This document shows, piece by piece, positions 18,740 to 27,890 of a stretch of DNA of 64,000 nt. Source of the DNA: Neisseriaceae bacterium (GTDB lineage Bacteria > Pseudomonadota > Gammaproteobacteria > Burkholderiales > Neisseriaceae); the NCBI GenBank assembly GCA_017991555.1, contig JAGOQM010000002.1:1-64000 (forward strand), read 5' to 3'. The translations under genes and the position numbers were made by a program. The notes below the pieces were generated by a model that made no database searches, had not been told where the DNA came from, and worked only from the letters and a program-made list of their open reading frames with translations. The first letter of the stretch is position 1. The number at the start of each line of letters is the position of its first letter.

Positions 18740-19301
18740 GCTTGCCCCACGCCAAGGCCCTGCCAGTGGGGCCTTGGCTGCTGCGCCTACACCATCATTG
18801 CCTTTGGCCATATGCTGGGCCATGCGCTGCACTCAATCCGCATGGCCGCCAGCGCCACGACCCCAAAAAAACAGTCATCCCGCGTCAAAAAAAGCCCACA
18901 TTAATAAGCAAAGCTAGCCATGCCTAGGCTTGGGCCAAGTAAGGGCGTCAATCAATTAAACGCCTTGAATACAAACAATAAAAACGATTACATTGGTTTA
19001 TATTAATTTAAATAATAGATTTGAACTTTTACATATTTATTCCATCCAAGTACTTAGTTGTCAATAATTATTTAAAGTAAAATCAAGACAACTGCCTATT
19101 TTTTAATCACCGATGCTCAGCTAAATACTAGTATGATGACAGGCTTTTAAACAGGCCAGTTATCCCCAGTTTCTGGGGATAACTTAGGCGATGTTCATTA
19201 TTCTGGATGTTATTGAATTTTCAATATAAAAAGAAATACATGAATCTTTACACTAAAAGCAAGAAATCGATTCACTTTTTGAACGAAACGTTTTGCGTCG
19301 G
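18740..19301. other. Long AT-rich intergenic region
   Basis: About 560 bases between the Pmp3-like gene and the convergent LysR gene. The second half is AT-rich. The only clear structure is a perfect palindrome at 19159-19183. A 61-codon frame at 18742-18927 has no ribosome site or family resemblance and was left out. Confidence 0.5.
19159..19183. repeat. Perfect inverted repeat in intergenic DNA
   Basis: GTTATCCCCAG at 19159-19169 and its exact complement CTGGGGATAAC at 19173-19183 flank three T bases. The half-site resembles, but differs from, the DnaA box TTATCCACA. There is no T-run, so an intrinsic terminator is unlikely. It may be a protein-binding site. Confidence 0.7.
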
Positions 19302-20246
19302 CTAAGTCGCCAAATGAGCGGCCACTAATCCAATGTCTTGCGTAATTAAGCTTTCAATCTCGGCTTCAAATAAGTCTAGCAAGGCCCTTAACGTGGGCAG
19401 CATGCCTTTACGGGTGGGATAAGCGGCCTGTAGCACGCCAGCTTGGATGGACACATATTCTGGCATTAACGTCACCAGCTCGCCCTGAGCAATGGCCTCA
19501 TGCACATACATACACGGCAGCTGGACCACGCCCAGGCCAGCACGGGCCGCAGACACTAAAGCCGCCACGTCATTCGCCATAAAGCTCGGTTGAAAAGCGT
19601 GCTTTTGCACTTGGCCGACATGATCCACAAAGTGCCAATAATGATGCCGCTGTAAGCCGCCCAGCCCTAAGCTCGGCAGCTGATCCAATGCCGACAAAGC
19701 GGTGACTGGTCCAAACTGAGCCAGCAAGGCCGGCGCCGCCACCAGCGTTTGTGTAATGCCCGCCAATGACTTAACCACCAGCCCGGAATCTTCAAACGGC
19801 GGCGTGCGCACGCGGATGCTGAGGTCAAAATGCTCGTCAATCACGTTGATGCGCCGATGGGTCATTTCCACATACAGCCGTACCTTAGGATGCGTCTGCA
19901 TGAACCGATTTAAAATGGCCTGAAAAGGATACGTCAACAGCGCTGGCGGCACGCTAATGCGCAACACCCCTTGCGCTTCATCCTGCCCCTGCTGCAGCAC
20001 GCTTTGGGCTTTTTCGGCCTGAGCCAACATGGCCACACAGCGCTCATAAAACGCGAGGCCGATTTCGGTGACTTCAAAACTACGGGTGGAGCGTTGAATC
20101 AGGCGCACATTATGCCGCTCTTCCAGCAGCGCCATCCGCCGACTGACCTTGGCGGTCGAAATATTTAGGGCTCGGCCGGCGGCGGCAAAGCTGCCTTGGC
20201 GAACCACCTCAACAAAATAATAAAAATCGGTTAAATCGTCCATCAT
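19302..20246 (-). CDS. LysR-family transcriptional regulator
   Basis: A 314-residue regulator. The N-terminal winged helix-turn-helix covers about residues 1-60, with FYYFVEVVRQGSFAAAGRAL and STAKVSRRMALLE. The C-terminal effector-binding domain of the periplasmic-binding fold follows. This is the subgroup that includes many redox- or xenobiotic-responsive regulators. It is transcribed away from the Frm2-type nitroreductase gene, with a shared upstream region of about 190 bases. It therefore most likely controls the nitroreductase-pirin genes and perhaps itself. The inducer cannot be read from the sequence. Confidence 0.88.
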   Translation of the reverse strand: MMDDLTDFYYFVEVVRQGSFAAAGRALNISTAKVSRRMALLEERHNVRLIQRSTRSFEVTEIGLAFYERCVAMLAQAEKAQSVLQQGQDEAQGVLRISVPPALLTYPFQAILNRFMQTHPKVRLYVEMTHRRINVIDEHFDLSIRVRTPPFEDSGLVVKSLAGITQTLVAAPALLAQFGPVTALSALDQLPSLGLGGLQRHHYWHFVDHVGQVQKHAFQPSFMANDVAALVSAARAGLGVVQLPCMYVHEAIAQGELVTLMPEYVSIQAGVLQAAYPTRKGMLPTLRALLDLFEAEIESLITQDIGLVAAHLAT

Positions 20247-20434
20247 GCCCCCTTACGCCCATGACCATCCTGAGCCCCATAAAAATGCAAAAGTGAATTG
20301 CCTATTTTAGGCTACTCAAAATAAGCCTAACATCGTAAACTTATTCTATCAAAATAATGTACACCGCCTGCTTTAGTCGCTGCAGCAACCCCTTGCAGCC
20401 CACTGCCTCATCTTCACCCCTCGAAAGGCTATCC

Positions 20435-21028
20435 ATGACCGATTTTATTCGTACCTTAAAGAAACGCCGCTCTATTTACGCTCTGGGTAAAAACACCACC
20501 CTCAGCGAAGCCAATATTGAAAGCCTGATTGTGAGTGCCGTCCAAGAAAGCCCCAGCGCCTTTAACTCACAATCGTCACGCATTGTCATCTTATTCAACG
20601 CCGCCCACGACCGCCTCTGGGCCATCACCGAACAGGCACTGCGTGCCAAGGTCGCCGCCGACTTTGGCCCCACGGCTGAAAAATTGGCTCTTTTTAAAGC
20701 GGCCAAAGGCACGGTGCTGTTTTTTGAAGACCAAGCCGTGGTTGCGGCGCTGCAGTCGCAGTTTCCCGCCTATGCAGACAACTTCCCTATTTGGTCGGAA
20801 CAGTCATCAGGCATGGCACAACACGCCGTCTGGGTGGCCCTAAACGAACAGGGCATTGGCGCCAGCCTACAGCACTACAACCCCTTAATCGATCCCGATG
20901 TGACTGTCGAATGGGCCATCCCCGAAGCCTGGCAACTCAAATCACAAATGCCGTTTGGCTCCATCGAAGCGGAAGCGGCTGAAAAGAATTACGTTGAAAT
21001 CGATACTCGTTTTAAAGTATTTAAATAA
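20435..21028 (+). CDS. Nitroreductase family protein, Frm2/Hbn1-like
   Basis: A 197-residue flavin-dependent oxidoreductase. The N-terminal KKRRSIYALGKNTTLSE and SPSAFNSQSSR segments are typical of the small nitroreductase-like group related to yeast Frm2 and Hbn1. The frame is open from 20357, but the ATG at 20435 fits the family start and is preceded by GAAAGG. It probably binds FMN and reduces nitro compounds or quinones, or acts in lipid peroxide stress. It is divergent from a LysR regulator and followed by a pirin gene, a common stress-response arrangement. Confidence 0.85.
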   Translation: MTDFIRTLKKRRSIYALGKNTTLSEANIESLIVSAVQESPSAFNSQSSRIVILFNAAHDRLWAITEQALRAKVAADFGPTAEKLALFKAAKGTVLFFEDQAVVAALQSQFPAYADNFPIWSEQSSGMAQHAVWVALNEQGIGASLQHYNPLIDPDVTVEWAIPEAWQLKSQMPFGSIEAEAAEKNYVEIDTRFKVFK

Positions 21029-21112
21029 TAATGAGGGCGCCTGCCGCCTAGACCCCAGCCTAATGGCCGGGCCTCAAGGCGGCCAAGACGACACCTAATA
21101 GAAAGGACTCTT

Positions 21113-21796
21113 ATGTTGATGATCCACCGTAACCACCACCGTGGCGCCGTCGATTTAGGCTGGCTTCAAAGCCAGCACAGCTTCTCGTTTGGCAGCTGGC
21201 ATCACCCAGATTACATGGGTGTGTCTGCCCTGCGCGTGATCAATGAAGACCGCGTCAAACCCCAAACGGGCTTTGGCCAGCATGGCCATGACAACATGGA
21301 AATCTTGACCTATGTGTTATCGGGACGCTTAACCCACCAAGACAGCATGGGCAATAAAGGGCACATTAATGCGGGCGAATGGCAGCTAATGAGCGCCGGC
21401 CGTGGCATTACCCACAGCGAAATGAATGACACCGACGAACCGGTCCATTTTTTACAAATATGGCTGTTTCCAAACGTGCGAAACGCCGAGCCAACCTATC
21501 AGCAGGCCTATCTCAACCCGTTTGAAGCACCCAATCAGTGGCACCAAGTGGTGACGCCCGATGACCAAGGCCCCCTCCACATTCGCCAAAATGCCTACGT
21601 GTCGGTTTTGGCCCTCAACGCGGGCCTAGAAAGCCAAGCCACACCCACCTTAACCACCAGCTACATTCACGTCATTAAAGGCGAGGTGACCCTAAACGGT
21701 GAACGCTTGCACAGTGGCGACGCGGTGGCCCTCAATGAGGCTGCCCACCTTAGCGCCAGTGAAGACAGCCACATCATTTGGTTTGACCTACCCTAG
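21113..21796 (+). CDS. Pirin family protein
   Basis: A 227-residue bicupin protein. The N-terminal cupin has the metal-binding residues in FGQHGHDNMEILTYVLSG and the typical SAGRGITHSEMN motif. A second, degenerate cupin lies at about 150-225. Some bacterial pirins (YhhW) show quercetinase activity, and others are redox sensors. The gene follows the nitroreductase gene by 84 bases on the same strand and has an AAAGGA ribosome site. It nearly abuts the convergent GST gene. Function in this organism is inferred only from context: response to electrophilic or phenolic compounds. Confidence 0.88.
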   Translation: MLMIHRNHHRGAVDLGWLQSQHSFSFGSWHHPDYMGVSALRVINEDRVKPQTGFGQHGHDNMEILTYVLSGRLTHQDSMGNKGHINAGEWQLMSAGRGITHSEMNDTDEPVHFLQIWLFPNVRNAEPTYQQAYLNPFEAPNQWHQVVTPDDQGPLHIRQNAYVSVLALNAGLESQATPTLTTSYIHVIKGEVTLNGERLHSGDAVALNEAAHLSASEDSHIIWFDLP

Positions 21797-21801
21797 GCAG
21801 C

Positions 21802-22458
21802 TTACGCTGCGCTCTTAGCCAAAATGGCCTGCTCTTTGGCCAATAGGCTTTGCAGCACCGGCCGCGCACACAGTCGTTTAAAGTGGGCGGCCAGCTCTGG
21901 CCAACGTTCGGCATCAATCTGCTCACCCGAATGGCTAAGGCTAATCCACTGGGTGGCAATAGCGATGTCGGCCACGCTAAAAGTATTGTCCACAAAGTAG
22001 TCTGCCGAGCCTAAGGCTTTGGTCAAATAATCAAACAATGGCGGCAGCTGGGCTAAGGATTTTGCAATGCGCGCTTCGTCGCCGGGCTTGCCCATCATCG
22101 GCACGATCACTCGGTTTGCATACAGCCCAAAGGTCGCCACGGCGGCCACGGTCTCATCGGCATAGCGCTCTAACCACCGTAGCTGAGCCAATGACTGCGG
22201 CGTTTGTGGGTATAAGCTCAGCCCTTGAGGGTACTGATCATTTAAATAAGCACAAATGACGCTCGAATCCGCTAGGCCAAAATCACCGTCCTTGATGGCC
22301 GGAATTTTCCCCAATGGGCTGATGTCGTAATACCAGTCAGGCAGCTCACCAAAAGGCACAATGACCTTATGCTCGTAGGCCATTTCCCGCTCTTGTACAA
22401 ACCACAATACTTTACGCACAAAGGGCGACAAGGGCGCCCCATAGACCATCAATGACAT
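21802..22458 (-). CDS. Glutathione S-transferase family protein
   Basis: A 218-residue protein with an N-terminal thioredoxin-fold domain (about 1-80) containing GAPLSPFVRKVLWF, a cis-proline region near GKIPAIKDGD and the glutathione gamma-glutamyl site in LADSSVICAYL. An all-helical C-terminal domain follows. It probably conjugates glutathione to electrophiles in the cytoplasm or acts as a peroxidase. It converges on the pirin gene with only five bases between the stop codons. The neighbourhood suggests a shared detoxification role. Confidence 0.88.
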   Translation of the reverse strand: MSLMVYGAPLSPFVRKVLWFVQEREMAYEHKVIVPFGELPDWYYDISPLGKIPAIKDGDFGLADSSVICAYLNDQYPQGLSLYPQTPQSLAQLRWLERYADETVAAVATFGLYANRVIVPMMGKPGDEARIAKSLAQLPPLFDYLTKALGSADYFVDNTFSVADIAIATQWISLSHSGEQIDAERWPELAAHFKRLCARPVLQSLLAKEQAILAKSAA

Positions 22459-22616
22459 AATATTCCCTCTATTTTCTCGCTAAAATAACACAAACCGCTG
22501 CGCCGCCCATGCCCGCTGGCGCCAACGCAACGATTGAAAAGAAGGCTTAGCCTAGCATACGTTGGCCAACGCCGCCATGCAGCGGCCAGCGCCTCGGCTT
22601 AAAGCGTGGGCAAATC

Positions 22617-23306
22617 ATGGTTTGGTGTTCGGTGAAGACGTGTCTCAATTTTACCGGTCTTCTGACAGTGTCTCCCTTAGGTGAAGTACCGTCCCGTAGA
22701 GCCGCCGAAGTAGGTTCTATTGAGCCAGATGAAGCAGGCAAAAAGCTTGTGGCGACCGACCACGCTTTTATAGGAGGGGGAGCACTATTCTGGTGTGCCT
22801 GCGCTGGCTCAATAGGTTCTGCTGAGGGCAGTCACGAAGTGACCGGGGATCAGGGTGGCCTTTTCTTTGCTTCGTTTCTTTTGGCCACGCAAAAGAAATG
22901 ACGTCGCCTTCGGCGAAACAAAACGCCCAAATTTAAGTCATGCCTGACTAAAAGCAGCCTTTTAAAATCATTCATGCTTCGGCAACATCGCTATTGATCA
23001 ATCGTTGGGTTTCGCCCTGTAGGGCGCCATCATTTCTTTTTGATGTCAAAAAGAAACGAAGCAAAGAAAAACCACCCCACTTTATCCGCCCGCTACGCGG
23101 GTGCCCTCCTTGGCCCGCACGTGGCCGGCGGCAAAAACTCATATTTGAGCCTTCGGCCAAATACTCAAACAACTTTGCCTTAAAGCCCCGGCCCCGCACG
23201 AACCGCCTCGGCGGCTAAAAGGGGAGCGGTACTTCACTTAGAGGTAAACATTGTTAGTTTAAATTATTTTAATTACATGCTAGGTTTTATTCAAACACCA
23301 AACCAT
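22617..23306. repeat. Dispersed palindromic element, copy 2 (complete)
   Basis: This 690 bp element begins and ends with the 13 bp inverted motif ATGGTTTGGTGTT. Its two halves are diverged inverted copies of one composite. Each has a CTTAGGTGAAG-like motif, a GCCGCCGA motif and an inner module, TTTGCTTCGTTTCTTTT, followed by AAAAGAAATGA. In this copy the G at position 9 of the terminal motif is present at both ends, while copies 1 and 3 have T. Short frames inside are not believable genes. It lies between GST and TetR genes. No clear target duplication is visible. Confidence 0.88.
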
Positions 23307-23655
23307 CGTTTAGCCGCCATGCGTCACCATGCGTAAAAAGTCAGGCCACGTGGGTCGCACCCCGCCCTAAAAACAATCACGCGGCCATAGAGTGAGCAAA
23401 GCTCTGCCTGCCCACCGATGTACACCCCCACAACCTACCCCAAACGCCTGCCCAAGCAACGCTCAAGCATGTGCCAAGGTTTCCCTAATCCGTGACGCTG
23501 GCCCTGATGGCCTCATGCCCCTCAAATCCCCCCTTTGTTTGTCTTAGCCCAAGGCTTGTTTGCCCCTCGAACACCAAGCTTCGGCTATAATCACTTAACT
23601 CGAACCCGTGCTCATGCCGCCTTCGAGGCCGAATGAACCGTATTTTTGGATTTTT
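23307..23655. other. Intergenic region upstream of the TetR gene
   Basis: About 350 bases between the repeat element and the regulator start. It should contain the promoter of the TetR-type gene. I see no clear operator palindrome, hairpin or additional gene. Confidence 0.4.
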
Positions 23656-24288
23656 ATGTCACCCGCTCAAGAACACATTATTGCGACCGCCCTCGACCTA
23701 TTGGATGAACTAGGCCTAGAAGGCTTAACCATGCGTAAGCTGGCCCAAGCGCTAAAGATTCAAGTCCCCTCTTTGTATTGGCACTTTAAGAATAAAGAAG
23801 CCCTATTAGAAGCCGTGGCAGACACCCTGCTCGCCTCCGTGGCCCAACAGCCCATTACCCTAGATGAAGAATGGTCAACCCAGCTGATGGCCGTGGCCAC
23901 CGACATACGCCAGGCCTTGCTGCGCCGGCGCGATGGCGCCCGCTTTTTGGCCACGACCTACCCCATTTCTGAAAATGGGGCGCGGGTCACTACCTACATG
24001 ATCCAACTGTTAAAAAACGCCGGCGCCGATGAACAAACCGCCACATGGAGCGTGATCGCCATGATTTCTTACGTCATTGGCTTCACCATTGAAGAACAGT
24101 CGTTAAGCAATAAAAACCTGAGCAAAAAACAACATGGCGATGCACTACAGGCCATTTTTCACAAATACCCCATGGGCAACGCCATCATTCAACAAATTCA
24201 AGCCAACAATATGGATGAGTGGTTTGATTTTGGCCTTCGCCTGCCCATCGACACCCTGAGCCTGCGTTTAAGCAAAACGCAGGCATAA
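23656..24288 (+). CDS. TetR-family transcriptional regulator
   Basis: A 210-residue regulator. The N-terminal helix-turn-helix spans about residues 5-50, with LDELGLEGLTMRKLAQAL and VPSLYWHFKNKEALL. The C-terminal part resembles the tetracycline-repressor type ligand domain. The frame is open from 23608, but the ATG at 23656 gives the usual N-terminus; no strong ribosome site is seen for either start. It converges on cycA and has no adjacent divergent target gene. The repeat element sits upstream, so its regulatory target is not evident from position. Confidence 0.85.
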   Translation: MSPAQEHIIATALDLLDELGLEGLTMRKLAQALKIQVPSLYWHFKNKEALLEAVADTLLASVAQQPITLDEEWSTQLMAVATDIRQALLRRRDGARFLATTYPISENGARVTTYMIQLLKNAGADEQTATWSVIAMISYVIGFTIEEQSLSNKNLSKKQHGDALQAIFHKYPMGNAIIQQIQANNMDEWFDFGLRLPIDTLSLRLSKTQA

Positions 24289-24325
24289 AAAAACCCCTGT
24301 GGCCCATTGAGGGGGCAGCAGGGGT
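24287..24325 (-). terminator. Intrinsic terminator of the amino acid permease gene
   Basis: ACCCCTG at 24293-24299 pairs with CAGGGGT at 24319-24325. Read on the minus strand the hairpin is followed by a run of T bases, so it ends the permease transcript. It lies between the two convergent genes. Confidence 0.75.
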
Positions 24326-24340
24326 CATCGTGATCCGAAT

Positions 24341-25717
24341 TTACTGGTGATTCTTACGGTAGAACAGGTAAGAAATACCCAGTAGCACAAACCAAATCGG
24401 CGTATAAATCATGCCCGTCAAGGTGTCGGCTTCCTGACTAAACAGGTACAGCACAAACACGAAGAAGGCCAAAATCAACCAGCACATCGGCACGCCAAAC
24501 GGCATTTTAAAGGTTGATTCTTGATGCAACTGCGGACGCGTTTTACGATACTTCATGTACGCCCACACAATGGTGCCCCACACAAAAATAAAGCAAATGC
24601 TGGAAATGGTGGTCACAATGGTGAATACGTGCATGATGTTGCCATCTTGATACAGCAAGAACACCCCCACCAACAGACAGGCACAAGAATACAAAAGGCC
24701 ATTGCTGGGTACGCCACGTGACGACAACAGGCCAAACACCCTTGGCGCACTCTTGGCCTTAGACAGGCCAAACAGCATCCGCCCGGTCGAGAACATGCCA
24801 CTGTTGGCCGAAGACAGTGCTGAACTTAACACCACAAAGTTAATCAAGCTGGCGGCGATGGGAATCCCGATCAAGACAAACATTTCCACAAACGGGCTGC
24901 GGTCTGGGGAAATTTCGGTCCAAGGCGTCACGGTCATGATCACCGCTAAGGCCAACAGGTAAAACGCAATGATGCGCACTGGAATCTTGTTGATGGCCTT
25001 CGGTAGGTTAACGTGGGGATTTTCGGTTTCAGCCGATGCCGTACCCACCAACTCAATGCCCACAAAAGCAAAAATGGCAATCTGAAACGCGGCAAAAAAG
25101 CCACTAAAGCCATTGGGCATAATGCCGCCATGAGTCCATAGGTTAGACACCTTTGCCTCATGCCCAGCGGGACTAACAAAGCCGGTGCCCAGTAGGTAAA
25201 CACCAATCCCAATCAGGGCAAAAATCGCCACGATTTTGATTAAGGCAAACCAAAACTCTAACTCACCAAATAGCTTAGCCGACATTAGGTTAAAGGCCAG
25301 CAAAAAGACAATACACAGTACGCCAGGCAGCCATAACGGTACTTCTGGCCACCAGAACTGCGTGTAGCCGGTAATGGCCACAATGTCCGCGACGCCGATC
25401 ACCACCCAACAGAACCAATAGGTCCAACCCACAAAAAAGCCGGGGACGGGTCCTAAAATGTCGTGGGTAAAGTCAACAAACGATTTGTATTTGAGGTTGG
25501 ACAGCAACAGCTCGCCCATGGCCCTCATGGTGAAAAACAAGAAAAAACCAATGATGATGTAGGTAAACAACAACGAAGGACCTGCTAGGCTAATGGTTTT
25601 ACCAGAACCCATAAACAAACCCGTACCAATGGCACCGCCAATGGCAATCAGCTGTAGGTGTCGATTCTTAAGTGACCGATGCAAACCACTGCCGTCATCA
25701 TGCTCCATGTGACTCAT
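24341..25717 (-). CDS. cycA: Amino acid permease, CycA-like (D-serine/D-alanine/glycine)
   Basis: A 458-residue inner-membrane transporter of the APC superfamily with about twelve membrane segments. The N-terminal HRSLKNRHLQLIAIGGAIG and GTGLFMGSGKTISLAGPS are typical of the proton-coupled amino acid transporter subgroup. The sequence through FVGIELVGTASAETENP resembles E. coli CycA most closely. The start has an AAAGGG ribosome site. It has its own terminator and appears monocistronic. Substrate range is inferred from family resemblance, and a related amino acid is possible. Confidence 0.82.
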   Translation of the reverse strand: MSHMEHDDGSGLHRSLKNRHLQLIAIGGAIGTGLFMGSGKTISLAGPSLLFTYIIIGFFLFFTMRAMGELLLSNLKYKSFVDFTHDILGPVPGFFVGWTYWFCWVVIGVADIVAITGYTQFWWPEVPLWLPGVLCIVFLLAFNLMSAKLFGELEFWFALIKIVAIFALIGIGVYLLGTGFVSPAGHEAKVSNLWTHGGIMPNGFSGFFAAFQIAIFAFVGIELVGTASAETENPHVNLPKAINKIPVRIIAFYLLALAVIMTVTPWTEISPDRSPFVEMFVLIGIPIAASLINFVVLSSALSSANSGMFSTGRMLFGLSKAKSAPRVFGLLSSRGVPSNGLLYSCACLLVGVFLLYQDGNIMHVFTIVTTISSICFIFVWGTIVWAYMKYRKTRPQLHQESTFKMPFGVPMCWLILAFFVFVLYLFSQEADTLTGMIYTPIWFVLLGISYLFYRKNHQ

Positions 25718-25968
25718 AAAATCCCTTTCTCTATTTACTGCTATTATTATTTAATTGTTTTGTCTTTTTGAAACATACTGTTATAACTACATGCCGTATT
25801 TATCAAAAAAACTCGGCAATCTTACAATATATCGACCTCATCAACCTAGCCCTAACGCGACAAGGCAGAGTTAAATGTTTACTTGTTACCAAAATAGCCA
25901 CTATTTCTCACAAATTATGATCTAAGTCATGGCCAAGCCCAGCCCTTATGGTTTAGGGCTCAAGGCAT
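25718..25968. other. Region upstream of the amino acid permease gene
   Basis: About 250 bases of fairly AT-rich DNA that should hold the promoter of the minus-strand permease gene. I saw no riboswitch or clear operator. The terminator of the neighbouring MFS operon follows at 25969-26005. Confidence 0.4.
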
Positions 25969-26005
25969 AAAAAAAACCGACGCGGCCCTCGCGGCAACGT
26001 CGGTT
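25969..26005 (-). terminator. Intrinsic terminator of the AfsA/HAD/MFS operon
   Basis: AACCGACG at 25975-25982 pairs with CGTCGGTT at 25998-26005. On the minus strand the stem is followed by a run of eight T bases. It lies about 70 bases after the stop codon of the MFS gene, marking the end of the five-gene unit. Confidence 0.85.
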
Positions 26006-26074
26006 CTACATCGGCAATACCCAAAAATCATTCAGCGCCAGTCAATCATCTGCTGCCCTCTAGTTCAGCATGGA

Positions 26075-27256
26075 CTACGGCTTGAGGCCGCGATACAGCC
26101 AATAGGCCGAAACCGCCATCCCCACCATCAGTCCACCCAACAGCCACTCGATCGGCAGCACGTTGACAAAATACGCGCCTAAGCTGGTGCCCACAAACAG
26201 TAAAAAGGCATACAGGGACAAGGCGCTGCCTTGCACATTCGACAGCTTCTCCGTGCGAATGGTTTGCGCGTGCCCGCCAATCGCCACAATCAAACAGGGC
26301 ACGCAGTAGGCCAGTGCCGCCACATACACAAAATGACCCACCATCAGCGTCGACGGCCACAAGGCCTGCACAGCCACATAGTGCAGTGGCAAAGTCAGCA
26401 GCATCACCGCCAACGTCACCAGCACCACCCGCTGAGCACCAAAGCGGCGCGACAGCCACATGCTGCTCAGCGTCAGCAGCATGGCAGGAATGGCAATGGT
26501 TCTAAGCCCCGCCACGCTCAAACCCATCAGGCTTAAGCGCGGCCCATCCTGCTGGGTTAACCAAACGTACAGCGCCACAAACGTCCACAGAAGCAGCAGC
26601 GACGTTAAGTACAAAGCCCTTAATTTAGGGTGCGCCAGCAAGCTCGGTAAAGCCTTAATGAGGTCGCCCAGCTTGATCGTGGCCTGATCCGGTCGGCGCG
26701 GTTGATCCGGCAGCCGCATCACCACCGCCAATGCCACCACATAGCATCCGGCATACAGCCACATCACTGAGTTCACACCATCAACAATCAGCCAGGCGCC
26801 CACGCTTTGGCCCAGCACGCCCGCCAGTAAGAAGGCACAGCTCAAATAGCCAATCACGGTCAAGCGGCGCGGTAGCGCAACGTTTTCCGCCAGCCAAACC
26901 ATGATCACCGGCGCAAACGCGGCCGCAAAAAAACCTTGAATGCTGCGCAACAGCATGAAGCCTGACCAAGTCGTCAGCTGCGTCATGATGAGCGTCGCCA
27001 AGAGTAAACTGCTCATGCCCAGCATTAAAATTCGCTGACGGCCATACTTGTCCGACAACACGCCCCACACCAGCACGCCCACAGCATAGCCGATAGAAAA
27101 TACCGTGCTGAGCCCACTCGCCTGAATCGGCGTCACGTTTAAATAACGGCTCAACACCGCCGTAACCGGCAGCAATAAATACAGCTGCGACACCACCACC
27201 AGGGCAATTAAGGGGATGAACCATAAAAAATACGGTGTTTTCGACTGCTGATTCAT
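26075..27256 (-). CDS. MFS transporter, YnfM-like putative exporter
   Basis: A 393-residue inner-membrane protein of the major facilitator superfamily with about twelve hydrophobic segments. The motif GVLSDKYGRQRIL between helices 2 and 3 is the family signature, and the helix 5 region GAYFVN and related segments resemble drug or metabolite exporters of the YnfM type. The ATG at 27256 is chosen over the longer frame because it has an AAGGA ribosome site and starts directly before the first membrane helix. It is the last gene of the operon with the AfsA-like and HAD genes. It could export the product of those enzymes. Confidence 0.8.
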   Translation of the reverse strand: MNQQSKTPYFLWFIPLIALVVVSQLYLLLPVTAVLSRYLNVTPIQASGLSTVFSIGYAVGVLVWGVLSDKYGRQRILMLGMSSLLLATLIMTQLTTWSGFMLLRSIQGFFAAAFAPVIMVWLAENVALPRRLTVIGYLSCAFLLAGVLGQSVGAWLIVDGVNSVMWLYAGCYVVALAVVMRLPDQPRRPDQATIKLGDLIKALPSLLAHPKLRALYLTSLLLLWTFVALYVWLTQQDGPRLSLMGLSVAGLRTIAIPAMLLTLSSMWLSRRFGAQRVVLVTLAVMLLTLPLHYVAVQALWPSTLMVGHFVYVAALAYCVPCLIVAIGGHAQTIRTEKLSNVQGSALSLYAFLLFVGTSLGAYFVNVLPIEWLLGGLMVGMAVSAYWLYRGLKP

Positions 27257-27350
27257 ACAACATCCTTCTGATTTGCCCGTGCAACATCGTTTGCCTTGGG
27301 TAGGGCGATTGAACGTCCACACGCGCTAGATTCTAAAAGCCAAACGGGGG

Positions 27351-27833
27351 TTAGACGGCACGCGGCCTTAGGTTAAATAAAATAGCCAAGCCAAAGCTCA
27401 TGAGTACAATGAGTAAATGCACGACCTGAGGCCCACCAAAGTGCAACCAGTAACCGAAATACAGCCCCATCAGCATGAGACCTGCACCCTGTAACAGCAT
27501 CATCGCAATCCCTAAGTTTGCGGCAGCCAAAGCCACGGCACTGTGGCCGTGCCTGACGTTATGCCAGACGGCACGCCATAGTGCCGCAACCATACACAGT
27601 TGATAGGCAATCACCACAGACAACGCGATGGCCCCAAACCGTTGGGGCTGGGCCAGCGCACGCCACAGCAAGCCTTTGCCAAACACTGGGTCTTCGCGCA
27701 GGCCATCCATGCTCGCCACAGCGGCAATCAGCGCAATATTGGTGCCGGGATCGGTCAGGTTGTTGATTAAAATTAAACTAAACCACAGCGTAAGCATCAA
27801 CAAAGCCGTGGTCCTTAGGGTTGGAAAAGTCAT
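27351..27833 (-). CDS. DUF2165-like small integral membrane protein
   Basis: A protein of about 160 residues with four hydrophobic segments. The pattern, with NNLTDPGTN after the first helix followed by an ASMDG segment, resembles the DUF2165 family of predicted small inner-membrane proteins. No function is known for that family. The ATG at 27833 is preceded by a strong AAGGGGG ribosome site, so I preferred it to the frame start at 27866. The gene lies between the HAD phosphatase gene (57 bases) and the MFS gene (94 bases) in one operon. Confidence 0.65.
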   Translation of the reverse strand: MTFPTLRTTALLMLTLWFSLILINNLTDPGTNIALIAAVASMDGLREDPVFGKGLLWRALAQPQRFGAIALSVVIAYQLCMVAALWRAVWHNVRHGHSAVALAAANLGIAMMLLQGAGLMLMGLYFGYWLHFGGPQVVHLLIVLMSFGLAILFNLRPRAV

Positions 27834-27890
27834 TGTGGCCCCCTTAATCTTGGTGCCAGCAGGCACGTTGTAAACCTTGCGTCCAGATGG

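Noticed and set aside
18742..18927. 61-codon open frame downstream of the Pmp3-like gene
   Set aside because: No ribosome site, no family resemblance, and proline- and histidine-rich text typical of a chance frame in GC-rich DNA.
22972..23218. Overlapping open frames inside the repeat element (74-75 codons)
   Set aside because: They lie in a palindromic repeat, are low-complexity and arginine-rich, and have no ribosome site. The same word recurs as false ORFs in many bacteria, so I treat them as non-coding.
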